A stretch of 62,036 bases of DNA from Candidatus Methylomirabilis tolerans (GTDB taxonomy: Bacteria > Methylomirabilota > Methylomirabilia > Methylomirabilales > Methylomirabilaceae), in NCBI GenBank assembly GCA_019912425.1, contig JAIOIU010000136.1:1-62036 (forward strand), in the 5' to 3' direction. A program made the translations under genes and the position numbers. Below are positions 10,687 through 17,813 of this stretch, one piece after another. Numbering within the stretch: the stretch's first letter is position 1; each line of letters opens with the position of its first letter. The notes under the pieces were generated by a model, which ran no database searches, was not told the DNA's origin, and saw nothing but the letters and a program-made list of their open reading frames with translations.

Positions 10687-11204
10687 GGGCAGTCTGGTGG
10701 GCATATTCGTATCCGTCCCATACTGCTTATCACAACGTTGAGGCTGGAACTGCTCCTTGAATCCTCAACCATAATCGTACCGTTGTCGCCGGTGCCGAGA
10801 TGGTTAAACGTAGGATTGACATTGGTGCTGGAGAGCCTGGCCTGGTTCTCAAGCCTTCTATAGCCTTCGGCATCCGTTCCAGGCCCGATACATACCGGAT
10901 TGGCTGGATTACCCGGATTGCATCCCGGCGCAGCATCGCCGCTGGTTCTGACAAAACGGAGTCGATTGTTATCGATATCGATCTCAACCTGGTATTTTCC
11001 GTTGGCGGTAATGGCCAGTTGCCGTGCCTGATTCAGCAGAGTCACCAACTCCTGTGCCGCTCCCCTTGCTTGCTGGGTCTGAAGCACATTGACGAAGACC
11101 GGTAAGGTAATCACGGCCAGTATGCCAATAATCCCAATGACGACCAACAGCTCAGCCAGGCTGAAGCCATGGGCGTGGATCAGGTTGGACCGTGACGATC
11201 TCAT
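10683..11204 (-). CDS. fimT: FimT/GspH-like minor pilin
   Basis: A 173-residue pseudopilin. The prepilin leader ends at HAHG, followed by FSLAELLVVIGIIGILAVIT with Glu5. The helix then reads QARGAAQELVTLLNQARQLAI, the GspH/FimT signature where minor pilins bind or tip the filament. The C-terminal part is short and beta-rich with cysteines (CNPGNPANPVC and CPPDCP). It is the first of four overlapping or closely spaced minor pilin genes. It lies after the pilA terminator, so it may be expressed by read-through or from a weak promoter not seen. Confidence 0.87.
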   Translation of the reverse strand: MRSSRSNLIHAHGFSLAELLVVIGIIGILAVITLPVFVNVLQTQQARGAAQELVTLLNQARQLAITANGKYQVEIDIDNNRLRFVRTSGDAAPGCNPGNPANPVCIGPGTDAEGYRRLENQARLSSTNVNPTFNHLGTGDNGTIMVEDSRSSSSLNVVISSMGRIRICPPDCP

Positions 11205-11255
11205 CGAAGTAAACCTTCAGGGTTCCCTATAGGCTCTGCAGTTATGCAGGGGCCT

Positions 11256-11300
11256 AAAAAGCAAAAGGAGGAGGGCCATAGAGAAGCCCTCCCCCCCTCC
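11256..11300 (-). terminator. Rho-independent terminator after pilA
   Basis: On the minus strand a GC-rich stem GGAGGGC/GCCCTCC, extendable by several pairs, encloses a loop of about nine bases. It is followed by a T-rich tail (CTCCTTTTGCTTTTT). It lies 24 bases after the pilA stop and would separate the abundant pilin message from the minor pilin genes, with partial read-through. Confidence 0.75.
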
Positions 11301-11323
11301 TGTAGCCAACCCCTACTATACTA

Positions 11324-11824
11324 TTAAGGAGCCGCACAGTTCACGGTACCATCGGTGCTGGCCCCGGTGTTGTCACCGGTCGCACACACTGTAAAGGTCG
11401 TTCCGCCGCCTGCAATGGTGTACCGATAGTTACCGTTCAGCGCAGAACCGGTCCAGCCTGTCGGTACATTCGGGTTGGCGGCGATGAAGGCACCGGCCAC
11501 CTGATTCTGAAGATTGGTTTGGGATTTGGCAAGGGCGCCAGGCGCAGCACCAGAGCCGTCAGCCGGAGCAACCCCGGCATTACAGTCTATCGCGACATTG
11601 GCGACAGGCGGCAGGACCCCGCAATGGGCCTGATAGGTCACGATGGCCGACGCAAGTGTCCTGATATCGGCTTGGGCCTTTCCCACCCGGGCCTTAGCCT
11701 GAATATTGGCATACACCGGCAGGGCGATCGCCGCCAGGATACCGATGATCGCCACAACCATCAACAGTTCAATCAACGTGAACCCACCCTTCCGCCCGAT
11801 CAGCTTCTTTCTTAGCTTTTCCAT
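11324..11824 (-). CDS. pilA: Major type IV pilin
   Basis: A 166-residue prepilin with a short basic leader ending RKGG and the mature N-terminus FTLIELLMVVAIIGILAAIA, the near-invariant type IVa pilin helix with Glu5. The helix continues KARVGKAQADIRTLASAI. Cysteines at CGVLPP, IDCNAG, VCATG and VNCAAP could form disulfide loops; the last pair encloses the D-region typical of pilins. It is preceded by a sigma-54 promoter and followed by a terminator. It is flanked upstream by the PilS/PilR regulators, so it is almost certainly the main PilR target. Confidence 0.95.
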   Translation of the reverse strand: MEKLRKKLIGRKGGFTLIELLMVVAIIGILAAIALPVYANIQAKARVGKAQADIRTLASAIVTYQAHCGVLPPVANVAIDCNAGVAPADGSGAAPGALAKSQTNLQNQVAGAFIAANPNVPTGWTGSALNGNYRYTIAGGGTTFTVCATGDNTGASTDGTVNCAAP

Positions 11825-11898
11825 CTCTCTTCTCCTTTTCCATGACCGTTACTGTTAAGGTTCACCGACCCCACAACAACCATGTGGTTTTTCTATTA

Positions 11899-11914
11899 TG
11901 CAGGCACCGTGCCA
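11899..11914 (-). promoter_or_regulatory. Sigma-54 promoter of pilA
   Basis: Read on the minus strand this is TGGCACGGTGCCTGCA: the -24 element TGGCACG and the -12 element TGCA with exactly ten bases between the GG and GC doublets, as sigma-54 requires. Transcription would start near 11888, about 64 bases before the pilA ATG. The adjacent pilR gene encodes the matching sigma-54 activator. Confidence 0.88.
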
Positions 11915-11966
11915 TCGTGACTTCGATACTGTTGTTGGTCACAAAGCCAAGGGAACTTGGCCGACA

Positions 11967-12063
11967 GGCCTATGCACATAACACCAGCAGCCCCACGATG
12001 TAGTATTCATGGACACCGATAGACCACAAGATATAGAGTCAACTGTTATCATGTGCATAGGCC
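11967..12063. promoter_or_regulatory. Long inverted repeat upstream of the pilA promoter, candidate PilR enhancer
   Basis: Arm one at 11967-11983 (GGCCTATGCACATAACA) matches arm two at 12044-12063 in reverse complement, with a three-base insertion in arm two. The arms are 60 bases apart and lie about 55-150 bases upstream of the -24 element, the usual place for activator sites of sigma-54 promoters. PilR binding is an inference. Confidence 0.6.
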
Positions 12064-12183
12064 GATTATGAGAGCATGAAATCAAGATCCGCCGGCAGTA
12101 TCAGGGCAGAGGAGACCGATAGAGGATTTATGAGCCAAGGAGAGGTGATAAAAAATGTCGGTTGACTGACGATTCTGGAAGGG

Positions 12184-13563
12184 TCAGCGGGCCTTAGATA
12201 TGCCGTACTTTTTGATCTTGTAGCGAAAAGCGCGAAAGGTGAGGTTGAGGAGTTCTGCAGCCCTGCTCTGAACCCATCCGGAGCGCTCGAGGGCCTGGAG
12301 CATCAGATCCTTCTCGATTCGAAAGACCGTATTTTCCATGTCGATCCCATCGGGCGGAAGGGTGAAGGTCCATAGTTCCTGCCGACCGTCGCCCTCGTAC
12401 TCCGTCTTCACTTGCATGGGGATACTAGTCGGGGTCAACCGATCGGCCGTCTCGAGGGCCACGGCTCGCTCGATGACATTTTCAAGCTCCCGCACATTGC
12501 CCGGCCAGCTATGCCGCATCAGGATCTCCATCGCCTCTGGAGAGATCGAGGTCGGACCTCTCCGCTGGTGAAGCACACACTGGGCCAGCAGGCTGTTGGC
12601 CAGTAAAGGAATATCCTCCGTTCGCTCGCGAAGCGGCGGCAGATGGATTGGGATCACATTCAGCCGATAGAACAGGTCTTCCCGAAACGCCCCATCGGCC
12701 ATCGCCTTCGTCAGATCCTTATTCGTCGCGGCGACAAGGCGGACATCTACCTCCAGATCCTCCGTCCCGCCCACCCGACGGAAGGTCCGTTCCTGCAAGA
12801 ATCGAAGGAGCTTGACTTGCAGTCCCGGGCTCATCTCGGCGATCTCATCCAACAAGACCGTGCCATGGTTGGCGACCTCAAACAGCCCGGTCTTGTGGGA
12901 GACCGCTCCGGTAAATGACCCTTTCACGTGACCGAACAGCTCGCTCTCCAACAGTTGCTCGGGTATGGCCCCACAGTTGATGGCCAGAAACGGGCGGTCG
13001 GATCGAGGGCTTGTACAGTGGATAGTTCTGGCCACCAGTTCCTTGCCTGTTCCACTCTCCCCGGTGATGAGGACCGTGCTGTCCAGGTCGGCGATGCGAG
13101 TGATCAGCTTATAGAGCTCGACCATCTTCGGGCTGCGGCCGATGATCCCCGCGGGCTGCGCCTCCTCCATGACTGCCGGTTGAGAGGCCTGACCATGCGG
13201 TCGGGCCCGGGCCAGCGCCTTTTCCACCACCAGCCGGATCTCATCAATTCGGAATGGCTTGGTGATATAGTCGTCAGCCCCGAGTCGCATAGCCTGAATC
13301 GTCGAATCCATGGAGGCGTACGCCGTAATCATGATGACCGGCAAATTCGGATGCGTTTCCCGTATGCCGGTCAAAAGGCCGATCCCATCTACCTTCGACA
13401 TTCGAACATCAGAGATCACCAGATCCGGCGGCTGATGCGCAACGATCTTCAGCGCCTGCTCGCCGTCAGAGGCAGCAATCACACGATGGTCCTTACTTTC
13501 CAGAAGGACGGTGAGGAACTCACGTATCGCCTGTTCGTCATCAACGACCAATATTGTAGCCAT
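12184..13563 (-). CDS. pilR: Sigma-54-dependent response regulator PilR/NtrC type
   Basis: A 459-residue activator. The receiver domain (about 1-120) has phospho-acceptor aspartate in LVISDVRMSKVDG. The AAA+ domain (about 145-380) has Walker A GESGTGKELVA, and the sigma-54 contact loop reads GSFTGA in place of the usual GAFTGA. Walker B follows in VLLDEIAEM. The C-terminal Fis-type helix-turn-helix includes ALERSGWVQSRAAELLNL. Start chosen at the ATG at 13563, seven bases after GAGGAG. The in-frame GTG one codon earlier is less likely. Its neighbours pilS and pilA, plus the sigma-54 site before pilA, fit the classic PilS-PilR circuit. Confidence 0.94.
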   Translation of the reverse strand: MATILVVDDEQAIREFLTVLLESKDHRVIAASDGEQALKIVAHQPPDLVISDVRMSKVDGIGLLTGIRETHPNLPVIMITAYASMDSTIQAMRLGADDYITKPFRIDEIRLVVEKALARARPHGQASQPAVMEEAQPAGIIGRSPKMVELYKLITRIADLDSTVLITGESGTGKELVARTIHCTSPRSDRPFLAINCGAIPEQLLESELFGHVKGSFTGAVSHKTGLFEVANHGTVLLDEIAEMSPGLQVKLLRFLQERTFRRVGGTEDLEVDVRLVAATNKDLTKAMADGAFREDLFYRLNVIPIHLPPLRERTEDIPLLANSLLAQCVLHQRRGPTSISPEAMEILMRHSWPGNVRELENVIERAVALETADRLTPTSIPMQVKTEYEGDGRQELWTFTLPPDGIDMENTVFRIEKDLMLQALERSGWVQSRAAELLNLTFRAFRYKIKKYGISKAR

Positions 13564-13590
13564 CACGTAACTCCTCAGCTCAGGTAGAAA

Positions 13591-13654
13591 GGCTACAGGC
13601 TGTTAGGCTGTAGGAACGCGCTAACAGCCTAATCCCCTACAACCTACAGTCTAC
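13591..13654. repeat. Inverted word array (GGCTGTAGG family) between pilS and pilR
   Basis: Left arm 13591-13614 reads as variants of GGCTACA / GGCTGTTA / GGCTGTAGG. Right arm 13621-13654 has CTAACAGCC / CTACAACC / CTACAGTCT, the reverse complements in kind. The centre is six bases. The array abuts the pilS stop codon. Confidence 0.65.
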
Positions 13655-15325
13655 TCATTCGGGAGCCTGTTTGAGCAAGACCCGAAAGGTGGACCCGCCA
13701 CCTTCCTGGCTGGTCACCTCGATCCGACCGCCGAGATTATCAATAATCTTCCGTGTAATGGCAAGTCCAAGGCCTGTGCCGCCCGGCTTCGTCGTATAGA
13801 AGGGATCAAAAATCCGTTCGACCTCTTCCGGCGGGATCCCCCGTCCTGTGTCAGTCAATTCTATCCCCACCCAGCCGTTGCCGTTTGTCGATCCATGCCG
13901 GCGAATGGCAAAGCTGATCTGTCCACCCTTCTGCATGGACTGGATCGCATTGAGTCCAAGGTTCCAGAGCGCCTGTTTCAACTGATCAGGGTCGCCTGCA
14001 GCCAGGACCTCCTCGGCCTCCCGCTGAATAGAAAAGGTCACCGGGTGGGCACTGTCGCAACTTATTTCCAGGAGCGAGACCGCCTCTGTGACCAGCGCCA
14101 CGAGATCGCACTGCTTTTGCGAGCGCAGCGGTGGCTTGGCGAAATCCAGAAACTGCCCCGTCACCAATTTCAATCGTTCGGCTTCGCGAAGGACAATGTC
14201 AAGCAGTCGAGGGCTGGCCGCGCCTTCTTCCTGCATCAGCTCAATGCAGCCGCTAATCGCAGCCAATGGGTTCCTCACCTCATGCGCCAGTCCGGCCGCC
14301 AGTTGTCCCGCCGCCCCAAGCCGGTCGACCTGACGGAGCCTGGCCTCCGTTATTTTCCGCTCCGTCAGGTCCTGAAAGATGCCGACAAGACCGACGAGTC
14401 TGCCATCAGACGACTGTAACGGTGTCAGGGTGATCCCGATCGGGACAGACCGACCATCCTGGCCTGGGATTGCAAGCTCTTGGGAGCATCCACGGAAGGT
14501 TGGTGTGGGCGCGGCGAAGAACTCCTCCAGCGTCTTGATCTCTCGAAAGGCTGTGTCTTTCCAGATCTGCCCTTGGATCTCATCCGCCGGGAGACCGACG
14601 ATCCGTTGCGCGCTCTGGTTGAATGATGCGATCTTGCCCTCGAGATCCAGCGTCACGATCCCGCTCGGAATATTCTCGACGATGTCTCGGTGAAGGGTCC
14701 GGAGGTTGCGGAGATCGATCCGTTGTTCTTCCAGCTCGCGGCGCGTCTCTTTGAGCCGCTCGGCAAGCTGACTGCCCAGGAGCGCCACAAGAAAAAGGGC
14801 TGCGCTGTTGACAAAAAGCTGGAGGAGCGCAGAAACGGGGTCGTGTGCGGTGCCTCCCGCGGAGGGGAACTGTACCCGCGTCGTGAACCCATAAAGCTGG
14901 AGATTGATCAGTATTCCGTAGAGAATGCTGCTTCCGCCGGCGAGCAGTAGGCTCGACCGTCTGGACAGGAGGATGGCCGCGGCCAGGACGGGAAAAATAT
15001 AGACAAACGCGAAGAGGCTTTCGATTCCTCCGGTATAGTGCACCAGGGCAGTAACCATGACGACGTCGATCCAGATTTGCAGATCACAGAGCCGTCTCAA
15101 CTGCGTGGTACGGTTCAGCGCAAGAAGATACAGAATGGTGAGAAGGCAGGTGCAAGCGATTAAGACGAAAAGGGGGGCGAGCGTGAAGAGGGGGTGTTCC
15201 CGGGTGGCGAGGATGCCTGCTGCGCCCAAAAACAGAAATGCAATAAGAAGTCGGAGGCCGATCAGCCACTTGATCTGTCGCCTCAGTGCGACCTCTTCCG
15301 TCGACAGCGTTTCTGTATTGACCAT
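13655..15325 (-). CDS. pilS: Sensor histidine kinase PilS
   Basis: A 556-residue membrane kinase. Residues about 15-185 form six hydrophobic helices, like the PilS sensor that monitors unassembled pilin in the inner membrane. A coiled-coil stretch leads into a PAS domain (about 215-325, IVENIPSGIVTLDLEGKI). The HisKA domain has the phospho-histidine in GLAHEVRNPLAAISG near residue 345. The ATPase domain has LWNLGLNAIQSM, DTGRGIPPEEV and GTGLGLAI. It phosphorylates PilR, encoded immediately downstream. It has no clear ribosome binding site, as ATCAGC words occupy that stretch. Confidence 0.93.
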   Translation of the reverse strand: MVNTETLSTEEVALRRQIKWLIGLRLLIAFLFLGAAGILATREHPLFTLAPLFVLIACTCLLTILYLLALNRTTQLRRLCDLQIWIDVVMVTALVHYTGGIESLFAFVYIFPVLAAAILLSRRSSLLLAGGSSILYGILINLQLYGFTTRVQFPSAGGTAHDPVSALLQLFVNSAALFLVALLGSQLAERLKETRRELEEQRIDLRNLRTLHRDIVENIPSGIVTLDLEGKIASFNQSAQRIVGLPADEIQGQIWKDTAFREIKTLEEFFAAPTPTFRGCSQELAIPGQDGRSVPIGITLTPLQSSDGRLVGLVGIFQDLTERKITEARLRQVDRLGAAGQLAAGLAHEVRNPLAAISGCIELMQEEGAASPRLLDIVLREAERLKLVTGQFLDFAKPPLRSQKQCDLVALVTEAVSLLEISCDSAHPVTFSIQREAEEVLAAGDPDQLKQALWNLGLNAIQSMQKGGQISFAIRRHGSTNGNGWVGIELTDTGRGIPPEEVERIFDPFYTTKPGGTGLGLAITRKIIDNLGGRIEVTSQEGGGSTFRVLLKQAPE

Positions 15326-15341
15326 CAGTTATCAGCAGTCC

Positions 15342-16553
15342 TCATTTCGCAATCACCGTCACCAACTTGAAGATAGGCAAGTACATCGCTATGACGATGC
15401 CGCCCACGACGACCCCGAGGAACACCATCAGTATCGGCTCAAGCATGGCGGTCAGATTTGCGACCGCTTGATCGACCTCGGCATCGTAAAAATCGGCGAT
15501 CTTCTCCAGCATCGAGTCCAGCGCTCCTGTCTGCTCTCCGACGCTGATCATCTGGACGACCATAGGTGGAAAGACTCTGGACGTCTTCAACGGGTCGGCG
15601 ATGGTCTTCCCTTCGGCGATGCTCTCACGGGTCTTCATAATTGCCTCTTCCACAACCTTGTTGCCGGCAGTTTTCGCCGTGATATCCAGTCCGTCAAGGA
15701 TGGGGACCCCGCTCGCGATCAATGTCCCCAGGGTCCGCGTGAACCGCGCAACGGCCACTTTCCGGAGCATCGCTCCGAATATCGGGGTCCGCAGAAATAA
15801 CCCATCGATGGCCCTCCTGCCCTTCTCTGTCTTATAACTGAACCGGATGCCGACGATCCCTGCGATGAAGAGGCCGAGGCCGGCCAGGAGATAGGTCCGA
15901 ACGAAGCGACTCGCTGCCATGACAATTTGAGTCGGCAGGGGAAGCGGGACCTTCTGCCCCTCGAAGAACGATGCAAAGGTTGGAATCACGAAGGTCAGCA
16001 AAAAGATGACGACGGCGATGGCCACCGTCACAATAGTGCTGGGGTAAATCAGGGCGCCTTTGACCTTCCGCCGAAGGGTCATCGCCTTCTCGATGTACAC
16101 CGCAAGACGGCTCAGAATGGTGTCAAGCAGCCCCCCGGCCTCACCCGCCTCGACCATGTTGACATACAACGAATTAAATGCCGTCGGATGGCGTTTGAGA
16201 GCTGTCGCAAAGGTCGAACCCCCTTCCACCTCCGCCCTGATTTCGGTGAGGGTGTTTTTGAACCGTTTATTTGGCTGTTGGGAGGCCAAGGTCTCCAGAC
16301 ACTGCACCAGGGGGAGTCCGGCGTCGATCATGGTGGCAAGCTGGCGGGTGAACACAGTCAGGTCTTTCTCCTTCACCCTCCTGCCGAATCCGGGAAGCTT
16401 CAACTCAATCGACTTCGGTTGGAGCTTGACGGACATTGGAAAGATGTGTTGTTGGCGGAGCGCCGCAACCACAGCCTCCGTGGTATTGGCCTCCATCCGC
16501 CCGGCAACCACCCGGCCCATTTGACTTCGTCCGCGATAGGCAAAGGTCGGCAT
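15342..16553 (-). CDS. pilC: Type IV pilus inner-membrane platform protein PilC
   Basis: A 403-residue member of the GspF/PilC family. Two copies of the T2SSF domain are visible: one starting FTRQLATMIDAGLPLVQCLETL near residue 68, the second FTRTLGTLIASGVPILDGL near residue 270. Each is followed by hydrophobic helices. PilC couples the motor ATPases PilB and PilT to pilin insertion or removal. Start chosen at the ATG at 16553 with GAGG six bases upstream. It lies between pilT and pilS in the same direction. Confidence 0.96.
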   Translation of the reverse strand: MPTFAYRGRSQMGRVVAGRMEANTTEAVVAALRQQHIFPMSVKLQPKSIELKLPGFGRRVKEKDLTVFTRQLATMIDAGLPLVQCLETLASQQPNKRFKNTLTEIRAEVEGGSTFATALKRHPTAFNSLYVNMVEAGEAGGLLDTILSRLAVYIEKAMTLRRKVKGALIYPSTIVTVAIAVVIFLLTFVIPTFASFFEGQKVPLPLPTQIVMAASRFVRTYLLAGLGLFIAGIVGIRFSYKTEKGRRAIDGLFLRTPIFGAMLRKVAVARFTRTLGTLIASGVPILDGLDITAKTAGNKVVEEAIMKTRESIAEGKTIADPLKTSRVFPPMVVQMISVGEQTGALDSMLEKIADFYDAEVDQAVANLTAMLEPILMVFLGVVVGGIVIAMYLPIFKLVTVIAK

Positions 16554-16562
16554 AAGCAACCT

Positions 16563-16669
16563 CGTTCAAGGTTCAAAGTTCAAAGTTGAGAGCCTCGACA
16601 CGTTGAACGTTGCACCTTGAATCTCGAACCGTGCACTTTGAACCCTACCCCCTGCACCCTATACCCTGT
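16563..16669. repeat. Inverted GTTCAA word array plus ACCCTA words between pilT and pilC
   Basis: Left arm 16563-16589 has GTTCAAGG / GTTCAAA words. Right arm 16600-16643 has CGTTGAACGTTG / CACCTTGAA / CACTTTGAACC. Then ACCCTA words (16642-16669) continue into the end of pilT, so the pilT codons for Arg-Val and the TAG stop are formed by the repeat itself. The GTTCAA family is shared with 2965-3034. Confidence 0.65.
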
Positions 16670-17735
16670 TTTTCTGTGCCCGCTGGACCATCTGGGCCAG
16701 TTCGTCGGGCATCAGGCTCCTGAACATCGCCTCTCCCAGGGTGATGTTCCGCCTCAAATAATGCCCAAGGAGCGACTGATTCATTGTCTGCATCCCGAAT
16801 TTTTCCTGGCCGGTTTGCATCGTAGAGTAGATCTGGTGGATCTTGTCTTCCCGAATCAGATTGCGGATAGCAGGGTTCGGGATCATGATCTCCAACGCGA
16901 GTACACGCCCTCGGCCGTTACTCCTTGGGATAAGCGCCTGGCAGAGCACTCCTTCCAGAACGAAGGAGAGCTGGGCGCGGATTTGCGGCTGCTGATGTGC
17001 GGGAAAGACGTCGATAATGCGGTTGATGGATTCTACTGCAGAGTTGGTGTGCAACGTCGCGAACGTCAGGTGCCCGGTCTCTGCGATGGTGAGAGCTGCG
17101 GCAATCGTTTCCTGGTCCCGCATCTCTCCGATGAGGACCTTGTCAGGGTCCTGCCTCAGAATCCTTCTCAGCGCCTCCGTAAACGATCGGGTGTCGGAGT
17201 GAACCTCGCGCTGGTTCACGATGCAGCTTTTATGCGGGTGCAGAAATTCGATGGGGTCTTCGATGGTCATGATATGCTCATGGCGCTCGGAGTTGATCTT
17301 ATCAATCATGGTGGCCAGCGTCGTCGATTTTCCCGAACCGGTCGGTCCGGTGATAAGGATAAGCCCCTTTGGCTTCTCACAGAGATCGGCCACAACCTTC
17401 GGGAGGCCCAACTCTTCGAAGGGGTGAATGGTGCATGGGATGGTCCGGATCGCCATCCCCACGACTCCTCGCTGCATATAGACATTGGCCCGGAACCTGC
17501 TTAAGTCCTTGATGCCGAAAGAAAAATCGAGCTCTTGCTCTTCTTCAAACTGCTGTTTCTGGGCGTCGGTCAGGACGCTATATACCAGGCTTTTCGTTTC
17601 TGCCGGGACAAGCGGCACATCTCCGAGAGGCGAGATCCGGCCATCCAGGCGCAACATCGGCGGGACGCCGGCGGTCAGGTGCAGATCGGAGGCGCCGCGA
17701 TCAACCACCTCCCGCAACATCTCGTGCAGATTCAT
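16659..17735 (-). CDS. pilT: Type IV pilus retraction ATPase PilT
   Basis: A 358-residue AAA+ motor that depolymerises the pilus. N-terminal PAS-like part has DRGASDLHLTAGVPPMLRLDG. Walker A is GPTGSGKSTTLATMID near residue 130. The Asp box and Walker B include LIGEMRDQETI, and the His box contains LTFATLHTNSA. The C-terminal AIRNLIREDKIHQIYS is the PilT retraction motif region. This separates it from PilB, which lacks it and carries a zinc knuckle. It follows pilB with the usual spacing. The final two or three codons lie in repeat words. Confidence 0.97.
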   Translation of the reverse strand: MNLHEMLREVVDRGASDLHLTAGVPPMLRLDGRISPLGDVPLVPAETKSLVYSVLTDAQKQQFEEEQELDFSFGIKDLSRFRANVYMQRGVVGMAIRTIPCTIHPFEELGLPKVVADLCEKPKGLILITGPTGSGKSTTLATMIDKINSERHEHIMTIEDPIEFLHPHKSCIVNQREVHSDTRSFTEALRRILRQDPDKVLIGEMRDQETIAAALTIAETGHLTFATLHTNSAVESINRIIDVFPAHQQPQIRAQLSFVLEGVLCQALIPRSNGRGRVLALEIMIPNPAIRNLIREDKIHQIYSTMQTGQEKFGMQTMNQSLLGHYLRRNITLGEAMFRSLMPDELAQMVQRAQKNRV

Positions 17736-17753
17736 GACTCACGCCCTCAGCGT

Positions 17754-17811
17754 TGAGCTATCAGCAGCTAGCCAGGAAGTTGATGGCTGACAGGTAATAG
17801 CTGTCAGCCGC
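17754..17811. repeat. Inverted word array (ATCAGC family) between pilB and pilT
   Basis: Left arm 17754-17773 (GAGCTATCAGCAGCTAGCC) and right arm 17781-17811 (GATGGCTGACAG, ATAGCTGTCAGCC) are opposite-sense copies of related words. The array fills most of the gap and ends at the pilB stop. Confidence 0.6.
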
Positions 17812-17813
17812 TC

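Larger units (their letters stand above)
11825..12183. other. pilR-pilA intergenic control region
   Basis: This 359-base gap holds the sigma-54 promoter of pilA and an upstream inverted repeat, both listed separately. A leader of about 64 bases separates the promoter from pilA and includes AAGGAGA close to the start. A ribosome-binding-like AAGGAGAGGTG on the plus strand near 12140 precedes only a four-codon frame and is not a gene. Confidence 0.7.

Noticed and set aside
12150-12170. AAGGAGAGGTG followed by ATG on the plus strand
   Set aside because: The frame ends after four codons; the site is fortuitous or part of the pilA upstream region.
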